Origin: Halieaceae bacterium UBA3479
GTDB lineage: Bacteria; Pseudomonadota; Gammaproteobacteria; Pseudomonadales; Halieaceae
Reading direction: 5' to 3'
DNA: 6,913 nucleotides
Assembly: GCA_002377985.1 (NCBI GenBank)
Contig: DFQW01000082.1
Coordinates: forward strand, 1-6,913
Part shown: piece by piece, positions 1-6,913 of the stretch
Layout: the number at the start of each line of letters is the position of its first letter
Position numbering within the stretch: position 1 is the stretch's first letter
Translations under genes and position numbers: made by a program
Notes under the pieces: model-generated
The model's database searches: none
What the model saw: the letters and a program-made list of their open reading frames with translations, nothing else
What the model was told of the DNA's origin: nothing

Positions 1-26
1 TGCGCTTCTGAGGTTCGCTCATACCG

Positions 27-55
27 CGAAGCCCCGGCCTGGCGCCGGGGTTTTG
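27..55 (+). terminator. Rho-independent terminator of a gene left of the window
   Basis: A perfect 7-bp GC stem (CCCCGGC at 32-38 with GCCGGGG at 44-50) encloses the 5-nt loop CTGGC. It is extended by the A/G-rich 5' flank pairing with the TTTT run at 51-54. A strong stem followed by a short T tract on the plus strand is the classic intrinsic terminator form. It should end transcription of a rightward gene whose body lies before position 1; the few bases left of the hairpin are too short to identify that gene. In several gammaproteobacteria the ribosomal-protein gene rplQ lies in this general neighbourhood, but nothing visible here proves it. Confidence 0.85.
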
Positions 56-218
56 CTTTCTGGACGGTGTCATTTTTAATTCTTGCTTGGGTTCGAGTAT
101 GCGGCGAGCTGCCAAAGCAACAAGGTTATGACGCAAGGCAGCGGGTTGCAGTGATCAAAAGCCGCGACTGAGGGACTTTTTGCTAGTGCCCGCACCCGGT
201 TAACCCTGTCGATCAAGA
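56..218. other. Intergenic region between the terminator and the 3' end of uvrA
   Basis: About 160 bp with no credible gene; only very short open frames without supporting features occur. It contains the 8-bp palindrome GGTTAACC at 198-205 and a weak A-rich/T-rich hairpin at 157-180. No clear promoter was seen, and none is needed, because transcription converges on this region from both sides. Confidence 0.6.
157..180 (-). terminator. Weak candidate terminator for uvrA
   Basis: AAAAGCC (157-163) can pair with GGACTTTT (173-180) as a 7-bp stem with a one-base bulge (A175) and a loop of about 9 nt. Read on the minus strand it lies about 40 nt past the uvrA stop and ends in TTTT, so it could terminate uvrA. 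It could also act in both directions. The stem is AT-rich with only two G-C pairs beyond the A/T run, so it is marginal. No better candidate for the uvrA 3' end was seen. Confidence 0.25.
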
Positions 219-3086
219 CTAAGCAGCCTGAAACTTTGGGTTGCGTGACGGTTTTTTTATTGATCTGTCTAGGAGTGGGGCCAAGAAGCGCCCTGTATGC
301 GAGGCTGGATTGCCAGCAACTGATTCGGGCGTGCCGGTGGCAATAATTTGACCGCCCCCTGATCCGCCTTCAGGTCCCAGATCAATAAGCCAGTCAGCCG
401 TTTTGATGACATCGAGGTTGTGCTCGATGATCACCACCGTATTGCCACCGTCTCTCAGTCGGTGGAGTACCTCGAGTAGTTGGCGGATATCCTCAAAGTG
501 TAAGCCTGTGGTGGGCTCATCAAGAATATAGAGGGTCTTTCCCGTGTCGCGCTTGGAGAGCTCTCGGGACAGCTTTACCCGCTGCGCTTCGCCCCCCGAC
601 AAGGTGGTCGCGGCCTGGCCAAGCCTGATGTACGACAGCCCCACATCCATCAGAGTCTGGAGCTTGCGATGGATAGCAGGCACGGCTTCAAAGAAAGACA
701 GCGCGTCTTCGACAGTTAGCTCGAGCACTTCATAGATGTTGAGACCCTTGAAGCGGATCTCGAGGGTCTCGCGGTTGTAGCGCTTGCCTTTGCAGACGTC
801 GCAGGGCACATAGATATCGGGCAAAAAGTGCATCTCGACTTTGGTGACACCGTCACCCTGACACGCCTCGCAGCGGCCGCCGCGCACGTTAAAGCTGAAT
901 CGCCCCGGTTTATAGCCGCGTGATCTGGCTTCCTGTGTTCCCGCGAACAGCTCTCTTATCGGGGTGAAGATGCCGGTATAGGTGGCCGGATTCGATCGCG
1001 GTGTTCGGCCAATGGGGCTCTGGTCAATGTCGATGCATTTGTCGAGTTTCTCGAGGCCGGTAATGCCCTCGTGGGCGGCCGCTTTCAAGGTGGTGGCGCC
1101 GTTAAGTGCGGTAGCGGCGAGGGGGTAGAGGGTGCCGTTGATGAGCGTGGATTTGCCAGAGCCTGAAACCCCGGTAACGCAAGTGAGCAAGCCGATGGGC
1201 AGATCCAATGAGACGTTCTGCAGGTTGTTTCCCCGAGCGCCCAAGATTGAGATCAGCTGCTTCGGGTCGATCGGATGGCGCTTCGCCGGGATGGGAATGC
1301 TTTGCTTACCGGATAAGTACGCCCCGGTCAGCGAATCCGGATGTGCCGTAATATCCTGCAGTGACCCCGACACCACAATCTCACCCCCATGCACACCCGC
1401 ACCGGGGCCGATATCGATAATGTGGTCGGCGTTGCGAATGGCATCCTCATCGTGCTCCACAACCAGCACGGTGTTTCCCAGGTCGCGCAGGTGAATCAGG
1501 GTGTTGAGTAGACGCTCGTTATCGCGCTGGTGTAGCCCGATGGACGGCTCATCGAGAATGTACATGACTCCCACCAAACCGGCGCCAATCTGACTGGCAA
1601 GCCGGATGCGCTGTGCCTCACCCCCGGAAAGGGTCTCGGCGCTGCGGTTCAAAGTCAGGTAGTTAAGGCCCACATCGACCAAAAAGCGATACCGCGCGCG
1701 GAGCTCTTTCAGAATTTTGTCAGCAATTTCGCCTTGTCGGCCTGGTAGTTCCAATGCGTCGAAGTAGGCCTGGGCCTCACCTACCGGCAGCGCCGTAATG
1801 CTGGGTAAGGTACGGTCATCAACATAGACGCTGCGCGCGTCGGCACACAAGCGGGTGCCTTCACACGCCTTGCAGGCTGCCGTAGACACGTATTTGGCCA
1901 GTTCATCACGCACGGAGGAAGACTCTGTTTCGCGATAGCGCCGATCCATGTTCGGGATCACACCCTCGAACACGTGCACGCGTTTAAACACGGTACCGCG
2001 GTCGTTGATATAGGAAAACTCAATCTCCTCGCCGCCACTGCCCTGCAGAATAACGTCCCGGTGTTTCTGGGCGAGGCTATTGAAGGGCTGATCCATGTCA
2101 AAGCCGTAGTGCCCCGCCAGCGAGCGGAGCAGGTGAAAGTAATAGACGTTGCGTCGATCCCAGCCGCGAATGGCACCCTCGGCCAGGCTCGCCTCGGGGT
2201 GCATTACCACACGGCTCTCGTCGAAGAATTGGGTAACGCCCAGTCCGTCACAGCCATCACAGGCACCGGCGGGGTTATTGAAGGAAAAGAGTCGGGGTTC
2301 GAGCTCGTCGATAGAGTGGCCGCAGCTGGGGCAGGCGTAGCGGGCCGAAAACAATGTCTCAGGACCCTCGCCCTCCATCGGCGCGACCGCCGCCACGCCG
2401 TCGGTCAGCTCAAGCGCCGTCTCAAAGGACTCAGCGAGGCGAAGCTTGAGGTCTTCCCGGACCTTGAAGCGATCGATAACCACATCAATACGATGTTTTT
2501 TCTTTTTATCGAGTGCAGGCACATCGTCCAGATCTACCACGATGCCGTCCACTCGAACGCGAATAAAACCCGCAGCGCGCATCTGTTCAAACACGTGCAG
2601 GTGCTCGCCCTTGCGGTCGCGCACCACGGGTGCCAGCAGCATCAGCTTGCTGCCCTCCGGTAGGGCAAGCACGGCGTCGACCATTTGCGTCACGGTCTGG
2701 GCCTTGAGCGTTACGCCGTGTGTTGGGCACCGCGGATCCCCGACCCGGGCAAAGAGCAAGCGCAGGTAATCGTAGATTTCCGTGATGGTGCCCACAGTAG
2801 AGCGGGGATTATGTGAGGTGGATTTTTGTTCAATAGAGATTGCAGGAGATAGGCCCTCAATGTGGTCAACATCGGGCTTTTCCATCATCGACAAAAACTG
2901 TCTCGCGTAGGTCGAGAGTGACTCCACGTAGCGTCGCTGGCCCTCGGCGTAGAGCGTATCGAATGCCAGCGACGATTTGCCTGAGCCGGACAGCCCGGTA
3001 ATGACAACCAGCTTGTCTCGGGGGATATCGAGATCGATATTTTTGAGGTTGTGGGTGCGTGCGCCGCGGACCTCAATGGTATCCAT
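219..3086 (-). CDS. uvrA: UvrABC excision nuclease subunit A (UvrA), complete
   Basis: UvrA is the dimeric, DNA-binding ABC-type ATPase that detects bulky lesions and loads UvrB in nucleotide excision repair; it acts in the cytoplasm on DNA. The 955-residue product carries the full family layout. The first ATPase module has Walker A GLSGSGKS (31-38), signature LSGGE (486-490) and Walker B YILDEP (509-514). The second has GVSGSGKS (639-646), LSGGE (829-833) and YILDEP (853-858). Zinc-module Cys pairs are seen at 252/255 with 276/279, and at 739/742 with 762/765. The ATG at 3084-3086 is preceded by AGGAAAA at good spacing, and the N-terminus ([16 protein letters not shown]) matches the family start. 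The protein is about 15 residues longer than E. coli UvrA (940), with a basic C-terminal tail. It is divergent from the MFS gene. The stop is TAG. No frameshift or missing key residue was seen. Confidence 0.98.
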   Translation of the reverse strand: MDTIEVRGARTHNLKNIDLDIPRDKLVVITGLSGSGKSSLAFDTLYAEGQRRYVESLSTYARQFLSMMEKPDVDHIEGLSPAISIEQKSTSHNPRSTVGTITEIYDYLRLLFARVGDPRCPTHGVTLKAQTVTQMVDAVLALPEGSKLMLLAPVVRDRKGEHLHVFEQMRAAGFIRVRVDGIVVDLDDVPALDKKKKHRIDVVIDRFKVREDLKLRLAESFETALELTDGVAAVAPMEGEGPETLFSARYACPSCGHSIDELEPRLFSFNNPAGACDGCDGLGVTQFFDESRVVMHPEASLAEGAIRGWDRRNVYYFHLLRSLAGHYGFDMDQPFNSLAQKHRDVILQGSGGEEIEFSYINDRGTVFKRVHVFEGVIPNMDRRYRETESSSVRDELAKYVSTAACKACEGTRLCADARSVYVDDRTLPSITALPVGEAQAYFDALELPGRQGEIADKILKELRARYRFLVDVGLNYLTLNRSAETLSGGEAQRIRLASQIGAGLVGVMYILDEPSIGLHQRDNERLLNTLIHLRDLGNTVLVVEHDEDAIRNADHIIDIGPGAGVHGGEIVVSGSLQDITAHPDSLTGAYLSGKQSIPIPAKRHPIDPKQLISILGARGNNLQNVSLDLPIGLLTCVTGVSGSGKSTLINGTLYPLAATALNGATTLKAAAHEGITGLEKLDKCIDIDQSPIGRTPRSNPATYTGIFTPIRELFAGTQEARSRGYKPGRFSFNVRGGRCEACQGDGVTKVEMHFLPDIYVPCDVCKGKRYNRETLEIRFKGLNIYEVLELTVEDALSFFEAVPAIHRKLQTLMDVGLSYIRLGQAATTLSGGEAQRVKLSRELSKRDTGKTLYILDEPTTGLHFEDIRQLLEVLHRLRDGGNTVVIIEHNLDVIKTADWLIDLGPEGGSGGGQIIATGTPESVAGNPASHTGRFLAPLLDRSIKKPSRNPKFQAA

Positions 3087-3120
3087 GGGTTTTCCTGTGA
3101 GGGATTGCTGCCAACACGAC

Positions 3121-3126
3121 AGTATA
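3121..3126 (-). promoter_or_regulatory. Candidate -10 element for uvrA
   Basis: On the minus strand this reads TATACT, a 5/6 match to TATAAT, about 35 nt upstream of the uvrA ATG, which would leave a 5' leader of roughly 25-30 nt. No convincing -35 hexamer lies 16-18 bp upstream. It is therefore only a positional candidate. Confidence 0.3.
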
Positions 3127-3172
3127 CGGGGATCCGAGGGCGACGGACTGTCGCGGGCAGGTTTTTACCCCG

Positions 3173-3181
3173 TGTTACACT
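3173..3181 (+). promoter_or_regulatory. Candidate extended -10 element for the MFS transporter gene
   Basis: TGTTACACT reads as an extended -10 (TGn followed by TACACT, 4/6 match to TATAAT). It would start transcription about 20 nt before the GTG start at 3208. No good -35 hexamer is present, so the call rests on the TGn motif and position only. Confidence 0.25.
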
Positions 3182-3207
3182 CGACCCTCGCCCAGGCAAC
3201 GAATACT

Positions 3208-4404
3208 GTGCTGTCCAAAGAACCTTTTACGAGTGTCGAACGCCGCGCCGTCGTGGGACTGGCGAGCCTGTATTGCCTGCGTATGCTTGGCCTGTTTATG
3301 GTTCTGCCCCTATTCGCGGTCTATGCGCGGGAATTGGCGGGTGCCAGCACCGCTAGCATCGGGCTGGCTCTCGGCGCCTATGGGCTGACCCAGGCGCTTC
3401 TTCAGGTACCCCTCGGCTGGTTGTCTGATCGTATCGGTCGCAAACCGGTCATTGTAAGCGGCCTCTGCCTGCTGATTTGTGGCAGCGTTGTGGCGGCATT
3501 TGCGGAGACGTTGGCAGAGCTGGCTCTGGGGCGGTTGCTGCAGGGATCCGGGGCGATTGCATCGGCGACTATGGCGCTGGCCGCTGACTACACGCGTGTT
3601 GAGCAACGCACCAAAGCGTCCGCCATCATCGGTGCCAGTATTGGTATCTCCTTCGCGCTGGCGCTGGTGCTGGGGCCGGTATTGGCGGCCTGGGGTGGTC
3701 TGTCGGGGGTATTTGAGGTGACTGCCATCATGGGTGCGCTGGGCCTCGCCGTCGTCCTGCTCTGGCTGCCCGCCACCCCGCAGTTAACTGATGGCGGTCG
3801 GGCGCATCTGGCCGATCGTCAGCGTCTCGGTGAGGCACTCTGGGGCCCCGGGTTAGGTATCCTCTACGGCAGTATTTTCTGTCTGCATCTGTTGTTGATG
3901 GCGGCATTTACTGCAATTCCTTCGATAATGAGCGAGCAGGTGGGTTTGCCCGCGGCGCAACATGCCTGGATGTATCTCGCGACATTGATCATCGCATTGC
4001 CCGGAGTGGCGTTACTGATCCGGCGCCGCGGTGACCAACAACATCCCCGACCCATCATTGCAATTACCATCGTACTGGCGGTGGGCGGTCTGTTCCTTGC
4101 GCTGGAGGCTGATGCCGTAGTCATGCTGGGTGTGGGTCTAATCCTCTTTTTTGTGGGGTTTACGGCACTGGAGACGCTACTGCCCGCGCTGGTATCGATT
4201 TTTGCGCCGGTGTCGCTTCGGGGGACTGCCATGGGGATTTTTTCCAGTGCGCAATTTTTTGGCGTATTCAGCGGCGGTATCTTGGGCGGTGCCGCATTGC
4301 AATGGGGCGGTGTGGGAGCGCTGGTCGCGTTTCTCTCCGGACTCACGGTGCTTTGGTTAGCAGGCGTATGGCGCTACGCCCGAACGCCGGTTGTGGCGTT
4401 TTAG
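3208..4404 (+). CDS. MFS transporter, YajR-like, without the C-terminal YAM domain
   Basis: A 398-residue inner-membrane protein of the major facilitator superfamily with about 12 hydrophobic segments. It resembles E. coli YajR closely at the N-terminus: [20 protein letters not shown], then [14 protein letters not shown] motif A is [11 protein letters not shown] (70-80), a motif B-like [10 protein letters not shown] follows (109-118), and a motif C-like [12 protein letters not shown] lies at 146-157. A polar central loop (about 190-210) divides the two six-helix halves. YajR of E. coli (454 aa) has a soluble C-terminal YAM domain; this protein ends just after its last membrane segment and lacks it. 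Substrate is unknown; a proton-driven efflux role is inferred from family. The GTG at 3208 is chosen because homology begins there. Upstream in-frame codons would overlap uvrA. A weak AGG lies at 3194-3196. The next in-frame ATG (3283) would remove part of the first helix. Confidence 0.9.
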   Translation: MLSKEPFTSVERRAVVGLASLYCLRMLGLFMVLPLFAVYARELAGASTASIGLALGAYGLTQALLQVPLGWLSDRIGRKPVIVSGLCLLICGSVVAAFAETLAELALGRLLQGSGAIASATMALAADYTRVEQRTKASAIIGASIGISFALALVLGPVLAAWGGLSGVFEVTAIMGALGLAVVLLWLPATPQLTDGGRAHLADRQRLGEALWGPGLGILYGSIFCLHLLLMAAFTAIPSIMSEQVGLPAAQHAWMYLATLIIALPGVALLIRRRGDQQHPRPIIAITIVLAVGGLFLALEADAVVMLGVGLILFFVGFTALETLLPALVSIFAPVSLRGTAMGIFSSAQFFGVFSGGILGGAALQWGGVGALVAFLSGLTVLWLAGVWRYARTPVVAF

Positions 4405-4430
4405 GCGTGTAAATGTCAGAGATTGATGTA

Positions 4431-4463
4431 CCCGACGGACGATAGCGTTGCTATAGTCTCGGG
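4431..4463. repeat. Imperfect inverted repeat (hairpin) upstream of ssb
   Basis: CCCGACGGACGATAGC (4431-4446) faces GCTATAGTCTCGGG (4450-4463) across a 3-nt loop GTT. Thirteen base pairs form, with one G/A mismatch and a 2-nt bulge (CG at 4436-4437). No T tract follows on either strand, so it is not a standard intrinsic terminator. It sits 27 nt after the MFS stop and 62 nt before the ssb ATG. It may end the MFS transcript, mark an operator, or shape the ssb leader; the sequence does not decide between these. Confidence 0.6.
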
Positions 4464-4476
4464 CATGATAGATAAA
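4448..4476 (+). promoter_or_regulatory. Candidate sigma-70 promoter for ssb
   Basis: TTGCTA (4448-4453, 4/6 to TTGACA) and GATAAA (4471-4476, 4/6 to TATAAT) are 17 bp apart. This would give a leader of about 40 nt before the ssb ATG. The -35 overlaps the 3' arm of the hairpin at 4431-4463. An alternative -10, TATAGT (4452-4457, 5/6), lacks a fitting -35. A separate ssb promoter is biologically expected, but these elements are weak. Confidence 0.3.
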
Positions 4477-4525
4477 ACCGGGCTGTGCACGATCAGCATC
4501 TCCCGGTGCAGATTTGGAGAATCCT

Positions 4526-4975
4526 ATGGCCTCGCGAGGCATTAACAAAGTGATTTTAGTCGGCAATTTGGGCAATGACCCGGAGCATCGCGTGCTCCCC
4601 TCAGGAGGCGGTGTCACTAACGTGAGCCTTGCCACTTCGGAGAGCTGGCGCGATAAAAATACGGGTGAGCAGCAGGAGCGCACCGAGTGGCACAGGGTTG
4701 TATTTTTTAATCGACTGTCGGAGATCGCCGCCGAGTACCTGAGAAAGGGTTCCAAAGTGTATGTGGAGGGTTCTCTCCGCACCCGAAAATGGCAGGATCA
4801 GTCTGGCCAGGACCGCTACACCACCGAAATTGTTGCCCAGGAAATGCAGATGCTCGACAGCCGCGGGGGTATGCAAGACAGTGGCGGCTATGAGCCCCCG
4901 CCCGCCGCCAGTGCACCTGCTTCAGCCGGCAATCCCGCGCCAATTGATTTTCCGGAAGACGACATTCCGTTCTAA
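4526..4975 (+). CDS. ssb: Single-stranded DNA-binding protein (SSB)
   Basis: SSB coats single-stranded DNA during replication, recombination and repair as a homotetramer and recruits partner proteins through its acidic tail. The 149-residue product has the N-terminal OB fold (about residues 1-112) beginning [20 protein letters not shown]. The DNA-stacking aromatic positions known from E. coli SSB are kept as W41, W55, F60/F61 and W89. A short Pro/Ala/Gly-rich linker follows (about 113-139), then the conserved partner-binding tip DFPEDDIPF (141-149). It is shorter than E. coli SSB (178 aa), and the difference lies in the linker. The ATG at 4526 is chosen because GGAGA at 4516-4520 gives 5-nt spacing and the protein starts as the family does; an in-frame TTG at 4514 is less likely. 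The gene precedes the SDR homologue by 44 nt. Confidence 0.97.
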   Translation: MASRGINKVILVGNLGNDPEHRVLPSGGGVTNVSLATSESWRDKNTGEQQERTEWHRVVFFNRLSEIAAEYLRKGSKVYVEGSLRTRKWQDQSGQDRYTTEIVAQEMQMLDSRGGMQDSGGYEPPPAASAPASAGNPAPIDFPEDDIPF

Positions 4976-4980
4976 TCGGT

Positions 4981-4996
4981 GGGCATGTTGATGCCC
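4981..4996 (+). repeat. Short perfect hairpin in the ssb-SDR spacer
   Basis: GGGCAT (4981-4986) and ATGCCC (4991-4996) form a perfect 6-bp stem with the loop GTTG, just 5 nt after the ssb stop. No T run follows, so it is not an intrinsic terminator; read-through into the next gene is expected. It could protect the ssb message 3' end or affect translation of the next gene, or be chance. Confidence 0.4.
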
Positions 4997-5019
4997 GGTA
5001 ATGGATGGGTCTGATCCCC

Positions 5020-5892
5020 ATGCGTATTTTGGTTTTAGGCTTGGACTCCCCTTTGGGTTTTTCTCTGCGGGCATTTGCCGCCCCTTTGATGCGTCACGAA
5101 ATCGTCGGCGTGGATATGGATGCAACCCGTTGGCGCCGTGAGCGACAGGTAAAAAAACTGCTTCGACGTCAAAGCGTTGATCTGATTCTGGACGCCCGGC
5201 TTGTCACCCAGATCGACGGAGTTGACCCTGTTGGACAACCCGATCTGGAGCGCACGCGCTGGTTGGCGGGACTGGCTGCGCGCGACCGCATAGCCTATTT
5301 ATTTTTGTCCAGTGCGCGTGTGTTCTCCGGCACCCTGTCCCGTCCTTACCGTGAGACAGATCAACCCGATGCGACCGATCCTATTGGTCGCACCCTCATC
5401 GAGGTCGAGCAATTATTAAGGGAGGTTGTGGACGAGATTTTCATCTTGCGCCTGGGCCTCATGTTCGGTGGCCGCCGGCCAAACCCGCTCGCCAGAGCGC
5501 TGGATGCGCTCTCCAGGGGAGACCGAGTCAAAGTAAGCGAGCAGGTGAGAGGCAGTCCGGTTCATGTTGCGGAGGTGGCGCGGGTTATTCACGGCATCAG
5601 TGATCAAATAGGCGCAGGCGCTCCCAGGACAGGCCTTTATCACTACAGTGGTATTGGCGAGGTAAATGCCTACTCCTTTATGGAAACGGTATTGGCCAAT
5701 GCCTCGCAATATGCGCCTTTCAAAGAGGCGCGGGAGTTGGTGGAACTGATCAAAGACGACACCGGCGCCACGACCAACCTGAGTCTCGACTGCGCCAAAA
5801 TTCGCCATCAATTCGGTATTCAGCAACTGAGTTGGCGGGAGTTTGTTCCACGCGCGGTGCAACGCTACATTGAACTCTACGCAGAGGGATGA
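5020..5892 (+). CDS. RmlD-like SDR-family protein with degenerate catalytic motif
   Basis: A 290-residue protein of the extended short-chain dehydrogenase/reductase family, closest in layout to dTDP-4-dehydrorhamnose reductase (RmlD). The N-terminal strand and nucleotide-binding loop read MRILVLGLDSPLG: the usual GxxGxxG has Ser10 in place of the middle Gly. A SSARVFSG segment (97-104) aligns with the STDYVFDG region of RmlD, and RPYRETDQP (108-116) with its PYxExD motif. Where the catalytic YxxxK should follow, the sequence is I122-G-R-T-L126, so both Tyr and Lys are absent. The C-terminal half keeps the RmlD-like pattern, including SLDCAKIRHQFGI (255-267). It may bind a nucleotide or sugar-nucleotide without being a normal reductase; its role is unknown. 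The ATG at 5020 is chosen because the first beta strand starts there and GGATGGG (5003-5009) lies upstream; an ATG at 5005 would add five residues. It ends 10 nt before moaB. Confidence 0.85.
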   Translation: MRILVLGLDSPLGFSLRAFAAPLMRHEIVGVDMDATRWRRERQVKKLLRRQSVDLILDARLVTQIDGVDPVGQPDLERTRWLAGLAARDRIAYLFLSSARVFSGTLSRPYRETDQPDATDPIGRTLIEVEQLLREVVDEIFILRLGLMFGGRRPNPLARALDALSRGDRVKVSEQVRGSPVHVAEVARVIHGISDQIGAGAPRTGLYHYSGIGEVNAYSFMETVLANASQYAPFKEARELVELIKDDTGATTNLSLDCAKIRHQFGIQQLSWREFVPRAVQRYIELYAEG

Positions 5893-5902
5893 GAACGACA
5901 TC

Positions 5903-6400
5903 ATGAGCACAGCCCTGAACGTGGCCGTACTGACCGTGAGCGATACCCGCACTATTGATACCGATACCTCGGGCGCATTTCTTGAGGAGGCGCTGAGGGC
6001 GTCAGGTCACGCCGTGGTTGATCGACAAATTGTGATTGACGATATTTATCAGCTCCGTGCGGTGCTTTCCCGCTGGATCGCCGATCCGGGGGTAGAGGTG
6101 GTACTCACAACGGGTGGTACGGGGTTTTCTGGACGCGATTCCACGCCTGAGGCCGTGGCGCCACTGTTTGACAAGGTGATAGAGGGATTCGGAGAGGTAT
6201 TTCGGGCGCTGAGTCGCGACGAAATCGGTTCTTCCACAATTCAATCCCGGGCGTTGGCCGGTCTGGCGAACGGGACGGTGATTTTCTGTATGCCAGGATC
6301 GACGGGGGCGTGCCGCACCGCATGGGAGGGTGTGCTTCGAGATCAGCTCGATAGTGAGTATCGGCCGTGTAACTTTGTCGGGGTTCTGCGGGGGCACTAG
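5903..6400 (+). CDS. moaB: Molybdenum cofactor biosynthesis protein MoaB (MogA/MoaB family)
   Basis: A 165-residue cytoplasmic protein of the MogA/MoaB molybdopterin-binding family, which in studied members adenylylates molybdopterin before metal insertion. Visible motifs are [11 protein letters not shown] (6-16), TTGGTG (69-74), SGRDSTPEA (76-84), EGFGEVFR (94-101) and [16 protein letters not shown] (130-145), followed by RPCNF (154-158). The last two segments closely match E. coli MoaB (MPGSTKACRTAWE, RPCNF) and favour MoaB over MogA. D46/D47 and D79 lie where the MogA catalytic Asp residues are expected. Length is close to E. coli MoaB (170). The ATG at 5903 follows the SDR stop by 10 nt, with AGAGGGA and GAGA just upstream, and starts at the family N-terminus; an in-frame TTG at 5843 lies inside the SDR gene. 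moeA begins 3 nt after its stop, so the two are almost certainly co-transcribed. Confidence 0.95.
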   Translation: MSTALNVAVLTVSDTRTIDTDTSGAFLEEALRASGHAVVDRQIVIDDIYQLRAVLSRWIADPGVEVVLTTGGTGFSGRDSTPEAVAPLFDKVIEGFGEVFRALSRDEIGSSTIQSRALAGLANGTVIFCMPGSTGACRTAWEGVLRDQLDSEYRPCNFVGVLRGH

Positions 6401-6403
6401 AAG

Positions 6404-6913
6404 ATGCCGTTAACCCCCCTTGCTGATGCGCTCGACCTCGTCCTCGCTACGGTTGACAGAGCGCCCGAGTCAGAGCTAGTGGCGCTCTCGGCGGCGCTCA
6501 ATCGATACGTCGCTCACGCGGCGCTTGCGCCTTGCGCAGTCCCGCCCGCCGACAACAGCGCGATGGATGGCTATGCCGTCAGCAGCGCTGACGTACCGGG
6601 TCTATTGTCGGTGAGCCAGCGTATCCCCGCCGGCCAGCCCCCGCATACCCTGGCGCCGGGCACCGCTGCTCGCATCTTCACGGGTGCAGAAATCCCGCCC
6701 GGGGCGGATGCGGTCATCCCGCAGGAGGAAGCAGAAGCGACCGAGGCCGGCGTGCGCTTGCCGTCGGTGAGTATTGGCCAGCACATCAGGCGTCGAGGCG
6801 ACGATATCCAACCGGGTGACTGTCTGCTTGCACGGGGACAATGCTTGCGGCCGCAGGATGTCGGCTTGCTCGCCTCGGTCGGTATCGACCGCGTGTCAGT
6901 TTATCGACCCTTA
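6404..6913 (+). CDS. moeA: Molybdopterin molybdenumtransferase MoeA, N-terminal 170 codons (cut by window end)
   Basis: MoeA inserts molybdate into adenylylated molybdopterin, the step after MogA/MoaB-type adenylylation. The frame is open from the ATG at 6404 to the last base, with no stop, giving 170 residues of a protein usually about 400 long. The hallmark PPADNSAMDGYAV is at 47-59. It is followed by ARIFTGAEIPPGADAVIPQE (89-108), IRRRGDDIQPGD (128-139) and the LRPQDVGLLASVGI segment (148-161), all typical of MoeA domains I and II. The catalytic C-terminal MogA-like domain is outside the window. The start lies 3 nt after the moaB TAG; no strong Shine-Dalgarno is visible (only AGAAG right before the ATG and G-rich sequence further up), which fits translational coupling to moaB. 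No frameshift was seen in the visible part. Confidence 0.95.
   Translation, partial: MPLTPLADALDLVLATVDRAPESELVALSAALNRYVAHAALAPCAVPPADNSAMDGYAVSSADVPGLLSVSQRIPAGQPPHTLAPGTAARIFTGAEIPPGADAVIPQEEAEATEAGVRLPSVSIGQHIRRRGDDIQPGDCLLARGQCLRPQDVGLLASVGIDRVSVYRPL

Noticed and set aside
1..11. Possible last codons of an upstream gene (frame ending TGA at 9-11)
   Set aside because: Only two sense codons would be inside the window, and a second frame is also open, so the end cannot be assigned.
1974..2663. 229-codon open frame on the plus strand antisense to uvrA
   Set aside because: It lies wholly within the uvrA coding region, which has full family homology. The translation shows no recognisable domain, and long antisense frames are common opposite GC-rich genes.
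2977..3207. N-terminal extension of the MFS frame back into uvrA
   Set aside because: The extension overlaps the 5' end of uvrA on the other strand and has no transporter-like sequence; YajR-type homology starts at about 3208.
3087..3207. Possible LexA box upstream of uvrA (minus-strand CTGTCGTGTTGGCAG)
   Set aside because: The spacing between CTG and CAG is 9 where the LexA consensus needs 10, and the inner T/A positions do not fit. The two ATACTGT half-sites at 3119-3125 (inverted) and 3203-3209 are 77 nt apart.
4514..4525. Upstream TTG start for ssb
   Set aside because: It adds four residues not typical of SSB and overlaps the GGAGA that serves the ATG at 4526.
4357..4782. Minus-strand open frame across the MFS-ssb junction
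   Set aside because: It overlaps the 3' end of the MFS gene and over half of ssb on the opposite strand, with low-complexity translation and no recognisable motif.
5005..5019. Upstream ATG start for the SDR homologue
   Set aside because: It has a poor ribosome-binding site and would put five extra residues before the first beta strand; possible but less likely than 5020.
6571..6841. Minus-strand open frames near the right end
   Set aside because: They are antisense to clear moeA coding sequence and carry no recognisable domain.

Overview
The window reads as an ordinary chromosomal segment of a moderately GC-rich gammaproteobacterium. UvrA, SSB, MoaB and MoeA all look gammaproteobacterial. 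The order uvrA (leftward), then an MFS transporter and ssb (rightward), resembles the neighbourhood I recall from Pseudomonas and related marine groups. Assignment below class level is inference; a marine Pseudomonas/Cellvibrionales-type relative is my best guess.

Layout: positions 1-218 hold a strong rightward intrinsic terminator, presumably ending a gene to the left of the window, followed by non-coding sequence with one weak possible terminator for uvrA. uvrA (219-3086, minus strand) is complete. A 121-bp divergent spacer follows. Then come five genes on the plus strand: a YajR-like MFS transporter (GTG start at 3208), ssb (4526-4975), an RmlD-like short-chain dehydrogenase/reductase homologue (5020-5892), moaB (5903-6400), and the first 170 codons of moeA (6404 to the window edge). 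The 3' end of moeA lies outside the window.

How the genes fit together: uvrA and ssb serve DNA repair and replication, moaB and moeA serve molybdenum-cofactor synthesis. Spacing suggests that the SDR homologue, moaB and moeA are co-transcribed (gaps of 10 and 3 nt), probably with ssb (gap 44 nt). A 121-nt spacer before ssb contains an imperfect 13-bp hairpin and a possible promoter.

I found no mobile element, CRISPR array, tRNA, rRNA or obvious new multi-gene system. The least ordinary features are the SDR homologue, whose YxxxK catalytic motif is replaced by I..L and whose Gly-rich loop is altered (a likely non-catalytic member), and the hairpin upstream of ssb.
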